64,000 bases of DNA from assembly GCA_006503475.1 (NCBI GenBank), contig RSEH01000062.1, forward strand, positions 62,001 to 126,000, written 5' to 3'. Under the pieces are notes generated by a model. The model saw only the letters and a program-made list of their open reading frames with translations. It was not told the origin of the DNA and did not search any database. Each line of letters opens with the position of its first letter. Position 1 is the first letter of the stretch. Shown in pieces: positions 8,944 through 17,233 of this stretch. The DNA is from Stentor roeselii. Its lineage: Eukaryota; Ciliophora; Heterotrichea; Heterotrichida; Stentoridae. Made by a program: the position numbers and the translations under genes.

Positions 8944-9225
8944 ATGGCTGAGTTATTCGAAGTGGCTCAAAGGGTTGTCAACGAGTTTGGACAGAGCGGA
9001 CAGAAAATCACGAATGAACAGGCTCTTGAGATTTATGCTTTCTTTAAACAAGGAACTGTGGGAAATGTCAATACTGCAAGACCTGGCATGTTTGATTTGA
9101 AGGGAAAGTATAAGTGGGATGCTTGGAAGGCGAAGGAAAACATGCCGATTGAAGCTGCTAGGGCTGGCTATGTCTCATATGCTCGAAGTGTACTTCCTCC
9201 AGAATGGGCAGGTAGAATAGCTTAA
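8944..9225 (+). CDS. ACBP: Acyl-CoA-binding protein (ACBP)
   Basis: 93 residues, the usual full length of an ACBP. The conserved helix signatures are all present: a first helix FEVAQRVVNEFG, LEIYAFFKQGTVGNVNTARPGMFD, then KYKWDAWKAKENMPIEAARAGYV. The Tyr, Lys and Trp residues that line the acyl-CoA pocket can be seen. It binds long-chain acyl-CoA esters in the cytosol and carries them between pools. Start context is ATATAAATGG. It is divergent from the SIAH gene. Confidence 0.93.
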   Translation: MAELFEVAQRVVNEFGQSGQKITNEQALEIYAFFKQGTVGNVNTARPGMFDLKGKYKWDAWKAKENMPIEAARAGYVSYARSVLPPEWAGRIA

Positions 9226-9511
9226 TCAAATGAATAAGAATCTGTTGGAGTCTTAGATTTGGATAAGGGATAGAAGGTTTATTTAATGCTGGAAAATAGA
9301 AGATTAAGAACAGGAATTATTAATATTAGATGTTTGAGCAGGTGTCTTTGGTAAAAACAAATAAAATAATTAATTATCCTCAAAAAATACTTTTATTTAA
9401 TCCTTTTCTATAACTTCCATATCTGCCTACCATTCAATTATCATCCTATCACTGCAAAAGTCCTAAACCGATATCTCTTCCATTCTTCTCCAAATAATCC
9501 TCTTATACAAA
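9226..9511. other. Intergenic, G-poor 5' flank of the copine gene
   Basis: The gap is 286 bases long. The last 150 bases are nearly G-free on the plus strand, which is the composition seen upstream of most isolated plus-strand genes here. No open frame or RNA gene is evident. Confidence 0.4.
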
Positions 9512-11428
9512 ATGGGAAGTTCGATCTGCACATCAAAGCCTAAAAACCTTGTCGTTATTCCAATTCCAACAAACCAAAACAACGAAGATTTTTCAGAAGA
9601 TGAAGAAATCCTTTTAAAAGACCTGTCAAATGAGAACCTGACAGTACTCGAGCTATTTTTTAAATGTACAAACCTAGTAGCTGAGAACCGGTTTCAGCTA
9701 CTAAACACAGTGGCTTACATCTATGCTGAAGAAAACTCTTCATTTGTCAAACGTTTAGAAACAGAAGTCCAGTCATCGACCCTGACTCCCCTTTTCACGA
9801 AAACTCTGAAAGTGAACTTCAACCTCGGCGTACAACTTCGACTTAAAATAGAAATCTGGGAAGTGATCAAAAAAGAAAATCGCCTTCTTGGATCTAGTTT
9901 TGTCAACATTCATGAAGTCGCTTCTAGGTCTGACATTATAATGAAAGATCTTGAAATTTCAGGTAAAAGGAATGGAAATTTACTAGTTTGGGCTAAAGAG
10001 CTAAAACAGTTCAGTGATTCTGTAGTGATGCAATGGGAATTCGATTCAAAGATCTTTTCAAAAGGTTTCTTTTTGTTAAGACTTTCAAGGACATCAGGGT
10101 CGAAGCAGTCAATAATCTACCAGAGTGAAACCAAAAAACCTCCGGTTTTTTGGGAAAAATTTGAGGTGTCAGTGAATCGTCTGTGCAAAGGAAACCAAGA
10201 CAAGCCAGTATTAGTGGAGATATTATCACTGGACCCCCACATGATAGTGATCGCATCAGCACAATTTTCACTTTGCCAGTTAAAAAACGCGAACGACTTC
10301 GAAATACCGACTTATTCTAATTCAGTAAAAAACGGTTTATTGAAACTGTCAAAGTTTTCATATGTTTCAAAACTTTCTTTTATCGACTTTATCAGGTCAG
10401 GTATCGAGATCCTGCCTTTTTACGTGATTGACTTCTCTGAAAAAACAGGACATTCTGCTGAAAATATTGAAGAAAATCCTTATTTGAATTGTATCAAGTC
10501 ACTTCAAAGCACCCTTCAGCATTACTCGAATGACCCTCTTTACACGGTTTTAGGAACTGGGTGTTATTTTGTCAATGTTCCCAACCCTTCTTATTGTTTC
10601 GCTCTTAATGGAAATTTTTTTCAGCCTGAAGTTGCGAATCATGAGATTTTGACTGATTATTACAAAACTACATTGGCGAATATTTCTCCTGCTAATAAGA
10701 CTAGCTATGGGGAAGTCATGGAAACTGTTATTAAGTATATTCAGTTTGAAGGAAATGAATCTCCTAAGTTTTTTGCTTTGTTTATTATTTCTGCTGGAGA
10801 TCCTCTTGATTTGAGGGAAATTCATGATAAACTTGGAGTTTTCAGTCAGTTGGCGGTCTCGGTTTTTATCATGAGGGTTGCGAATGATGTTCTTCTTTAT
10901 GAAAATTTGCAGAGTATCAAGTCTACTGGTGCCAGGGAATTTTTTGAGTATATGGAAGTGAATGAAAGTCAGCAAGCCTTAGAAGAAGTCCAAAACCACC
11001 TAGTAAAACTTGCCTGTCTAAAAGACCTAACCCTAAAAAAAGTAGAAAACTTCCGTTTTCGAAGCAATTCCACAATAAAAAATCTTCCAGAGAAGATCCG
11101 TTCAAGAAGTAACTACTTCACCCGAGTGAAAAGCGAGTACATAGATCACTTAATAAAAACAGGTTACTCAAACGAAAAGATCGAAGAAGTGACATTAATC
11201 GGCGTTCCATTCCTCATAATGAGTGAGCACAAAAGTATCCGTCTTCCAGTGCGAACACGTACTAAAGTAATGAACCTTCGCACTAAAAGTGTGAAACCAG
11301 TTGACTTCATCTGCTCAAACTGCAACAAAGCCGTATTCATCCTTGCTGAGTCCCAATGCGGATGCAAGTCTTTCTGTTATGACTGCGTGGCGACCTCCGA
11401 CTGCCCCATATGCCAAAAAAGTTTGTAA
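9512..11428 (+). CDS. Copine-RING protein (C2-C2-copine vWA-RING)
   Basis: 638 residues beginning MGSSIC, a likely myristoylation/palmitoylation signal. There are two C2-like domains (about 45-165 and 170-280). A copine-type vWA domain spans about 290-480, with the family phrases DFIRSGIEI, NDPLYTVLGTG and CFALNGNFFQPEV. A Cys-only RING-like module ends the protein at about 602-635 (CSNC, CGCKSFCYDC, CPIC). This layout recalls plant RGLG copine-RING ligases, but with N-terminal C2 domains. The vWA metal motif, DxTxS in classical copines, reads DFSEK here. A close paralogue without the RING lies at 33481-35274. Probable role: calcium-responsive membrane-associated E3; activity not shown. Composition flips back to C-rich at about 10970. 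Confidence 0.8.
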   Translation: MGSSICTSKPKNLVVIPIPTNQNNEDFSEDEEILLKDLSNENLTVLELFFKCTNLVAENRFQLLNTVAYIYAEENSSFVKRLETEVQSSTLTPLFTKTLKVNFNLGVQLRLKIEIWEVIKKENRLLGSSFVNIHEVASRSDIIMKDLEISGKRNGNLLVWAKELKQFSDSVVMQWEFDSKIFSKGFFLLRLSRTSGSKQSIIYQSETKKPPVFWEKFEVSVNRLCKGNQDKPVLVEILSLDPHMIVIASAQFSLCQLKNANDFEIPTYSNSVKNGLLKLSKFSYVSKLSFIDFIRSGIEILPFYVIDFSEKTGHSAENIEENPYLNCIKSLQSTLQHYSNDPLYTVLGTGCYFVNVPNPSYCFALNGNFFQPEVANHEILTDYYKTTLANISPANKTSYGEVMETVIKYIQFEGNESPKFFALFIISAGDPLDLREIHDKLGVFSQLAVSVFIMRVANDVLLYENLQSIKSTGAREFFEYMEVNESQQALEEVQNHLVKLACLKDLTLKKVENFRFRSNSTIKNLPEKIRSRSNYFTRVKSEYIDHLIKTGYSNEKIEEVTLIGVPFLIMSEHKSIRLPVRTRTKVMNLRTKSVKPVDFICSNCNKAVFILAESQCGCKSFCYDCVATSDCPICQKSL

Positions 11429-11544
11429 TTGTTAATCATTAGACTTGTATTTTCAATGAAATGTATCTTTTGATAACCCGGACCTTTATTTAAATATAAA
11501 TTTAATGTAAAAGCAGCTGAGATGCTTGGCAAATAAAGAAACAT

Positions 11545-11577
11545 AAAAAAACTTGAAGTATTACTCGAAGTTTTTTT
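11545..11577. repeat. Hairpin-forming inverted repeat after the copine gene
   Basis: AAAAAAACTT.AAGTA at 11545-11560 is the near-complement of TACT..AAGTTTTTTT at 11562-11577, with two mismatches and a minimal loop. It lies between two same-strand genes (stop 11428, start 11641), so an RNA 3'-end or boundary function is possible. Confidence 0.45.
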
Positions 11578-11640
11578 ATAAAATTTTAAGTCTCTGATAG
11601 TCACTCGAATGGTTCTTGAATTTTATAATATTAAACTTTT

Positions 11641-11961
11641 ATGGATAAACTGAACAACGAGGACAGCCATCCTGTGATTCTCTCACCTGAACCTATTCGA
11701 CCTTCGCGATTTCTCAAGAGGACCACGATCAACCCTTTTGATGAAGTGAGCACTGTCTCTTCATTCAATGATGACTGCGACAGAGAAAATGTCTGCACTG
11801 AGCTCAGCTTTATCCTTAGTTCTCCCATCATTTTTCCTACAAGCAAATCACTTCCTTCCCCGCTCTTTGGAAGACCGAGTGACAAGTACCCCATTCGGCA
11901 CAAGGTCAACCCCATAATTCAAGATGAATATTTCCTCAGATTTGAGAGGTCGGACGACTAG
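11641..11961 (+). CDS. Small Ser/Pro-rich protein of unknown function
   Basis: 106 residues, family not recognised. It is rich in Ser, Pro, Asp and Arg, with no membrane segment and no cysteine cluster. An SPEPIRPSRF segment and a later SLPSPLFGRPSDKY segment look like phosphorylation or short linear-motif regions. The frame fits the space between the copine gene and the signal peptide peptidase gene on the same strand. An antisense frame of similar length covers the same bases, so coding status is likely rather than certain. Probably disordered. Confidence 0.55.
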   Translation: MDKLNNEDSHPVILSPEPIRPSRFLKRTTINPFDEVSTVSSFNDDCDRENVCTELSFILSSPIIFPTSKSLPSPLFGRPSDKYPIRHKVNPIIQDEYFLRFERSDD

Positions 11962-12072
11962 ATTTTGTGTAAATATTAATTTATAATTAGAACTTCAGCA
12001 GTTATCGACTTATTTTAGAATTAATTCAAAAGATTTGTAGAGTTTGTTTGAAGGTAAATCAGAATAAGATAA

Positions 12073-13422
12073 ATGGAAAAAGTTGTGATTTTTTATGGAG
12101 CTCTTCTTGGATTTCAAGGATTTGCATTTGATGTCTTCTTGGAAAATAAACAGGTTGTTAAGGATGGAAAGACTTTTAAGCTTTTTAGTGAAAATGAGGA
12201 AAAAGGTTCTGTTTGTCACCCGCCGGCTGGTTTTTACGAGTCTTCTAAGATAAAATCGAATAGCTTGAAGTTTTCATCGAGTTCTTCTGAAAATTTAGAG
12301 GTTCAAGTGAAATCTTTGGAAAAACATCTGGTTCTTAGTTTGTCTGAATCTCAGATAATCCTGGAGAACTCATCGAAAAATGTTGAAATTTATTATAATT
12401 GTATCAGTGAAGGTTGGGAAAAAGTGGAGTTAAGGGTTATTGGCCCTGAGGGTTCTGCTTTAGTTATTTGGAATAAGCATTGTGGAGAGGAAAAAATACT
12501 TGATTTTAGTCTTATTGCTCTTTTGATAATTGCTGTGGTTACTGTTTACATCTCTGCTTATCGTGCCAGGTTACTTGCAGCTTGGCAGCCGAGGATAGAA
12601 GACGGTTCAGACGTGGTGACTGTTTATCATGCTTATGGCTTTGTCGTGATGGCTTCACTGATGCTAGTCATTCTTTTTCTATTCAAGGAGTATCTCAATT
12701 TTATACTAGAACTTCTGATTGTCATTTCAGCAGGATTCGCTTTAGTAGCCGTTTTCGATGAAATCACTTCAAGCAGATCTTTAAACACAGGTCAAGTATC
12801 AACAAGACTAGTCCTGTTAATCACAATATCTTCACTCATAGTTCTTGTATACATCTTCTCAAAACATTGGCTGCTGAATAACCTTCTTGGACTTTGCATG
12901 GCTTACGTCATGATAAAAAGCTTGAAAGTTCCAGATTTTAAAGTAGGAAGTCTTTTATTGTCCTTGACTCTTGTTTATGACATCCTCTGGGTTTACTTCT
13001 CCCAGTACGTGTTCGGGGATAATGTTATGGTCGCTGTTGCCAGCGGCCTCGACTTGCCTATTAAACTGCTTTTTCCTCACTTTGCATCTTCCGCCCCTCC
13101 TCTTTCCTGCTCCATGCTCGGACTTGGAGACCTTGCACTTCCTGGGGTGTTCCTCGCATTTGCCTCGAGATTTGATCATATTCATAGAAGTGACTATTTA
13201 CAAGTGTTGATCTTTTGTTATTGTCTTGCTTTGGCTATTTGTGTTGGAGTTTTAGTTGTTTTTCAACATGCACAACCTGCTCTTTTGTTTATTTCTCCGG
13301 CGTTGATTGTGGGAATGGGTGGAAATGCTTTGAGGAGGAAGGAGATGGGAGAGATTTGGAATGGACTTCAGAATAGATCTTTGGTGTCTTCAGCAGAGGA
13401 AGAGATGAAAGACTTTCAGTGA
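12073..13422 (+). CDS. Signal peptide peptidase-like intramembrane aspartyl protease
   Basis: 449 residues of the SPP/SPPL (presenilin-fold) family. There is a lumenal N-terminal domain with an initial hydrophobic segment (about 5-20), then about nine transmembrane helices. The catalytic aspartates are visible as YD at 302-303 (LVYDILW) and GLGD with Asp 353. The PAL motif is at 402-404 (QPALLF). SPP enzymes cut type II membrane segments and remnant signal peptides in the ER or endosomes. All three active-site motifs are intact, so the enzyme should be active. An N-terminal domain before the helices favours an SPPL2-like form over ER SPP. Start context is AGATAAATGG. Confidence 0.9.
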   Translation: MEKVVIFYGALLGFQGFAFDVFLENKQVVKDGKTFKLFSENEEKGSVCHPPAGFYESSKIKSNSLKFSSSSSENLEVQVKSLEKHLVLSLSESQIILENSSKNVEIYYNCISEGWEKVELRVIGPEGSALVIWNKHCGEEKILDFSLIALLIIAVVTVYISAYRARLLAAWQPRIEDGSDVVTVYHAYGFVVMASLMLVILFLFKEYLNFILELLIVISAGFALVAVFDEITSSRSLNTGQVSTRLVLLITISSLIVLVYIFSKHWLLNNLLGLCMAYVMIKSLKVPDFKVGSLLLSLTLVYDILWVYFSQYVFGDNVMVAVASGLDLPIKLLFPHFASSAPPLSCSMLGLGDLALPGVFLAFASRFDHIHRSDYLQVLIFCYCLALAICVGVLVVFQHAQPALLFISPALIVGMGGNALRRKEMGEIWNGLQNRSLVSSAEEEMKDFQ

Positions 13423-13534
13423 TTAAATGGTTTATTTGGTAAATTCGTAGATTTTATAGAGTTTTTTTTTGTTGCATTAAGGAAAAAAGCGTTTTGAACT
13501 CATTATGCGATTTTTAATTAAAAAGATGTAATAA

Positions 13535-14290
13535 ATGTCTCTGAAACCTCATCATTCATCTAGTCCTCAACACAAGAACCTTCAAGATAAACAAAAACTT
13601 TTTCCTTATATTTCGGAAAACAGAAGATTAACAGTCTTATTGCAAGAATGCACAGAAATGCAAAATTTGATAGAAAAAACAAAAAATTCCATCAACCATG
13701 CTGGAAGCTCGAGTGTTAAAAAGTTGAAAGTCTTGAATCTTCGAGAAAAAAGTAAAGAAAACGACCTTAAAAATAAAGAAAAAGACCTAAAATTTAAAGA
13801 AGATTACGAAAAATTTAGTAAAAAACTTAAAGGAAAGCAGCAAATATCAGACGCTCAGAAAGCTGTCGACTCATTAATCAAAACAATCAGTCAGATAAAG
13901 CGAAAAGGAAGAAAAGATCAGAAAGTCAATGAAATTCGAAGTTCTGAAAAAAATTTCATTGGACTTGAAGTGCTTCAAACAGATGAAGCTCGGAAACTGC
14001 TTCAGAACAACAAAAGACCTTTTGGAGATCACTTTGCTGAAGGGCTGAAAAAACATGAAAATACTTCAAAAAAAAATAAAATTAGTACTGCTCTTCATTG
14101 TTTACCGAAAAATTTAAAAAGTATTTTGTCTTCACCTCAGCTTTCTTTGTCTAGAGGATTACAATCACCGAGTAGTATGACGGTGAAAGAACAGAACTTG
14201 TTTTCGAGTGTTTTAAACAGCAACCGCAAGATTTCTCATATGGTTAAAGTAGAAAAACTTCTTCATGAAAAAGCTCTTAGGCTTAATTAG
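13535..14290 (+). CDS. Lys-rich coiled-coil protein of unknown function
   Basis: 251 residues, family not recognised. It is strongly basic, with heptad-like segments at about 35-120 (repeated EK/KE runs such as KENDLKNKEKDLKFKEDYEK). The tail is Ser-rich with SPQLS and SPSS. It contains no cysteine-rich or membrane region. It begins a tightly spaced rightward run: the Rab gene starts 36 bases after its stop. A cytoskeletal or basal-body role would be usual for such proteins in ciliates, but nothing in the sequence proves it. Confidence 0.7.
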   Translation: MSLKPHHSSSPQHKNLQDKQKLFPYISENRRLTVLLQECTEMQNLIEKTKNSINHAGSSSVKKLKVLNLREKSKENDLKNKEKDLKFKEDYEKFSKKLKGKQQISDAQKAVDSLIKTISQIKRKGRKDQKVNEIRSSEKNFIGLEVLQTDEARKLLQNNKRPFGDHFAEGLKKHENTSKKNKISTALHCLPKNLKSILSSPQLSLSRGLQSPSSMTVKEQNLFSSVLNSNRKISHMVKVEKLLHEKALRLN

Positions 14291-14326
14291 CCAGTCTTCT
14301 CAGTAATAACCTAATAAAATAAAAAA

Positions 14327-14917
14327 ATGGATCCAATAACTTACAAAATCATAACCCTAGGATCCTACTCCGTAGGAAAAACCTGTTTACTAATGCGTGC
14401 AACCCAGCAAGATTCAGACATTCCTGAAACTTACAAATGCACAATTGGAGTTGACTTCCGTATAAAATTCCACAGTCTAAACTCAATTTTATACAAATTC
14501 GCGATATGGGACACAGCAGGTCAAGAGAGATTCCAACACATAAACCGTCTCTACTACAAAGGCTCGCACGCAGTTCTCCTCGTTTACGATGTGGGAAATC
14601 GAGAAAGTTTTGAAAAAGTCGAGAACTATTACTACGACTTTAAACATCATTGTGACGATTACCCTGTTTTCTTGCTAATTGCCAATAAAATCGATAGAAG
14701 TGTAAAAAAAGTCACAAACGATGAAGGCAAACGACTTGCTGATAAACTTGGAGTCGCTTTTTTAGAAGTCTCAGCTTTCACAGGCGAAGGAGTTGAAAAG
14801 ATCTTTGACTTGGTGTTGAAAGACCTGGAAAACTGCAAAGTTTTCAAGAGAGACATCGAAAGTTTTTTAGTTAAAGAGCCAAAGGTAAAAAATCGACCTG
14901 TAAGTAAATGTTGCTAA
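14327..14917 (+). CDS. Rab-family small GTPase
   Basis: 196 residues with a full GTPase core: P-loop GSYSVGKT, switch I with TIGVDF, DTAGQERF in switch II, NKID for guanine specificity and SAFTG. The C terminus ends in KCC, a double-cysteine geranylgeranylation site typical of Rabs. RabF-like features (IGVDF, YYKGSHAVLLVYD) place it with Rabs rather than Ras or ARF. It should cycle on vesicle membranes; the subfamily is not assigned. The next gene starts at most 26 bases after its stop. Confidence 0.9.
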   Translation: MDPITYKIITLGSYSVGKTCLLMRATQQDSDIPETYKCTIGVDFRIKFHSLNSILYKFAIWDTAGQERFQHINRLYYKGSHAVLLVYDVGNRESFEKVENYYYDFKHHCDDYPVFLLIANKIDRSVKKVTNDEGKRLADKLGVAFLEVSAFTGEGVEKIFDLVLKDLENCKVFKRDIESFLVKEPKVKNRPVSKCC

Positions 14918-14943
14918 CACAAATAATATTTGATATAAATGAA

Positions 14944-15813
14944 ATGCTGAATAACGCTAAAGTGACTTATTTCTTCTCGATTTTTTCAGTGATTTTTATT
15001 AATTTGATACAACTTTTACAGGTTCTTTCCTTCCTGAAACAAACACCAAAGGAGAAAGACTGGGGCTCATCAATCAATTCATTGATATCCGATTCAAAGA
15101 ATCTTTCCTTCCGTTCAGACGATGACTTATTTCTACCTCTTTACCTGTCCTTCAACGTGATCTGCATTCTAAGCTTTATTCTTTACATATTTTTTTACTC
15201 GTGGATCCACGAGCAGAACAAAGTCCAGAGTAACTTCACCATTTTTCAGTACTTTTGTGAGTACCTCGTCTTCGGCATCGGTTACATCCCGATGATCAGC
15301 AAGTTCACCGAAGTGCAGATTTGCGACAACAGCCTTTCAATCTCTTCCTACAACAGAATCTCCTGCTTTAAAACCACTCAAATGCTGCTGATTCAACTCG
15401 GCTTCATCAGCTCTACAGTCGCTTATCTCTTCAACAGTGTGATTATTCCTACTTTAAAGTATGAAAGACAAGGTGTTGAGAGAATGTGGAGTAAAGAATG
15501 TTACTTTGAAGGACTTTATTATTTGATTCTACTTTTTTCAGTCTCTTTTTTCACATGGATTCATAAACCTTGGCTCGGGGCTGTTGTTTGTGGACTTGGG
15601 TTCAGTTATGGAGTGTTTTTTAACTGCTATGAAGACTTGTCTGTCGCTTGTAGCAGATGCGCTGTCCTTGCCGCTTTGTTTTGGGTGTTAACTTCTGCCT
15701 GGGTGCTGGAAAATGATAAGGACTTTGGAAGGATTTTCTTTTATTGCTCGCCTTTCGGGTACTTTTTTGGCTTTCTGGTTAAATTCGTTAGGCATAAAGT
15801 AATTAAACTCTAA
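14944..15813 (+). CDS. Multi-pass membrane protein of unknown function
   Basis: 289 residues from the ATG at 14944. An in-frame ATG at 14908 lies inside the Rab gene and is less likely. I count about eight hydrophobic segments, the first at about 8-30 and the last near the C terminus, with short polar loops and a basic end (KFVRHKVIKL). The pattern resembles YidC-free, transporter-like or DRAM/Frag1-type membrane proteins, but no diagnostic motif is recognised. An out-of-frame ATG (14939) just before the start makes a three-codon upstream frame. The stop TAA (15811-15813) shares its last A with the ATG of the next gene. Confidence 0.72.
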   Translation: MLNNAKVTYFFSIFSVIFINLIQLLQVLSFLKQTPKEKDWGSSINSLISDSKNLSFRSDDDLFLPLYLSFNVICILSFILYIFFYSWIHEQNKVQSNFTIFQYFCEYLVFGIGYIPMISKFTEVQICDNSLSISSYNRISCFKTTQMLLIQLGFISSTVAYLFNSVIIPTLKYERQGVERMWSKECYFEGLYYLILLFSVSFFTWIHKPWLGAVVCGLGFSYGVFFNCYEDLSVACSRCAVLAALFWVLTSAWVLENDKDFGRIFFYCSPFGYFFGFLVKFVRHKVIKL

Positions 15814-17036
15814 TGGAACCTCTGTGTTCTGAATGCAAACAAAAAGCTGAATTTATTTGTTTTTGCAACGATTCACATCTTTGTAAAGGATGTCGAGAAG
15901 TGCATAAAAAGAAGTTCAAAGGTCCTCATAAGATCATTCTGGGAAACGACCCTGAACTTGATAACATTCGCCTGATCTTCAAGAACCCGAAAGGAAAACT
16001 AGAAAAACCTGAAGAAACCAAGAAAAAACCAGAAGATCCTCCAGCTTTACTTGAAGAAAAACGGGTTTTAAAAGAGAAGATTCGAGGGGAAATATCAAAA
16101 GTGGAAAATTTTAAGACCCACCTCGTTAATTCTGTCACTTCTCAAGCTACAGGACTAGTTCAGAAGGTGGTTCAGAAGTACTCAGGTAGTCTTACTGACT
16201 TTAACGAAGCTTGCAGAGTGAAAGAAAAAGCTTTGACTGACGCTTTAGAGTTTTTATCAAGTAGTCAAGATATCAGCAGTAACGTTCTTTTATGTAAACT
16301 TCTCGACTTTCCAGATCTTTCCAGCTCTTCCTTGCTTGATCTGAAGGCAGTGGTGAGAGAAGAACTGATCTCAATCGAGCCATGTCTTTCTCTGAAGGTA
16401 GAACTGGTGAAGTCTGAGGAAAACAGCCAAATATCTGACTACTTCAACACGAATAAAGACTCAATCCTTCCTCCAATCAAAGCCCTATTCGAAGAAATCC
16501 TCTCAGAACGTCACTTTTCCATGAAAATCTTAAAACTGCCAAAGATATCCCTTGCCCGTGAAGCACTTTTCCAATTTTCCCTTGTTCTTCCTTTATTTTC
16601 CTCTTTAAAACTGTTATCCCTGAGTGAAAACGACTTAGCTCTTGAAGGAACAAAGAAAATAGCGCCACTTCTTCTAAAGTTAACAAGTCTACGAAAACTT
16701 TCAATCACTAAAAACGCTTTAAAAGGACCAGGGGGAAAGTTCCTATCTCAATACCTGAAAGACCTGAAAGAACTAGTCACTCTCGACCTAAGCGGAAACA
16801 AACTCGGCAGCGAAGGTGCGAAGCACATCTGTCTTGCTCTTCAAAACATGCAGAAGTTAAAAACCTTGAAACTAATGAACAACAGTCTAGGAAACGACTC
16901 AGCCGGGTTCATCTCGAGTTGTTTACCGAGTCTTAAGAAGTTGGCAGTTTTGAGGTTGACAGGAAATAACATCAACAGCGAGCAGCAGGGGCTGATAGAA
17001 GAACACGCTGCTGACAAGTGCGACATTAAGTTTTAG
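15813..17036 (+). CDS. B-box-like zinc finger plus leucine-rich repeat protein
   Basis: 407 residues. The first 45 form a B-box-like zinc site (CSECKQKAEFICFC, then LCKGCREVH and HK). A coiled-coil region follows (about 60-210). Then come ribonuclease-inhibitor-type LRRs at about 240-400, with repeats built on LKLLSLSENDL, LRKLSITKNAL, LVTLDLSGNKL, LKTLKLMNNSL and LAVLRLTGNNI. LRRs of this type bind proteins; the B-box suggests a TRIM-like scaffold, but there is no RING. The start is fixed because the frame has a stop (TAA, 15804-15806) just upstream and the zinc site begins at residue 5. Its ATG overlaps the stop of the preceding gene by one base, which is very unusual in a eukaryote. Confidence 0.78.
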   Translation: MEPLCSECKQKAEFICFCNDSHLCKGCREVHKKKFKGPHKIILGNDPELDNIRLIFKNPKGKLEKPEETKKKPEDPPALLEEKRVLKEKIRGEISKVENFKTHLVNSVTSQATGLVQKVVQKYSGSLTDFNEACRVKEKALTDALEFLSSSQDISSNVLLCKLLDFPDLSSSSLLDLKAVVREELISIEPCLSLKVELVKSEENSQISDYFNTNKDSILPPIKALFEEILSERHFSMKILKLPKISLAREALFQFSLVLPLFSSLKLLSLSENDLALEGTKKIAPLLLKLTSLRKLSITKNALKGPGGKFLSQYLKDLKELVTLDLSGNKLGSEGAKHICLALQNMQKLKTLKLMNNSLGNDSAGFISSCLPSLKKLAVLRLTGNNINSEQQGLIEEHAADKCDIKF

Positions 17037-17073
17037 ATTAGTATAAAGGCGTCGAAGGAGGCTAAGGGTCAGC

Positions 17074-17145
17074 GGCCGTTTGGTCTAGGGGTATGATTCT
17101 CGCTTAGGGTGCGAGAGGTCCCGGGTTCAATTCCCGGAACGGCCC
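17074..17145 (+). tRNA. tRNA-Pro (anticodon AGG)
   Basis: A 72-base cloverleaf. The acceptor stem GGCCGTT pairs with AACGGCC (17138-17144), with discriminator C. The anticodon stem CTCGC/GCGAG encloses the loop TTAGGGT, giving anticodon AGG. The T arm CCGGGTTCAATTCCCGG is canonical. There is no intron. A TTTTT run at 17146-17150 is a Pol III terminator. It sits between two protein genes on the same strand. Confidence 0.95.
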
Positions 17146-17233
17146 TTTTTCTTTAAAGAAAGACAGAAGAATTCGAAATTCGTTTTGAGTAATAAAGAAC
17201 TCGTTTGGTTCTTTCATAATCTTTTTACGCATC

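Noticed and set aside
15795-15820. A tiny intron fusing the membrane protein to the B-box/LRR protein
   Set aside because: No GT...AG of 15 or 16 nt there puts the two frames together.
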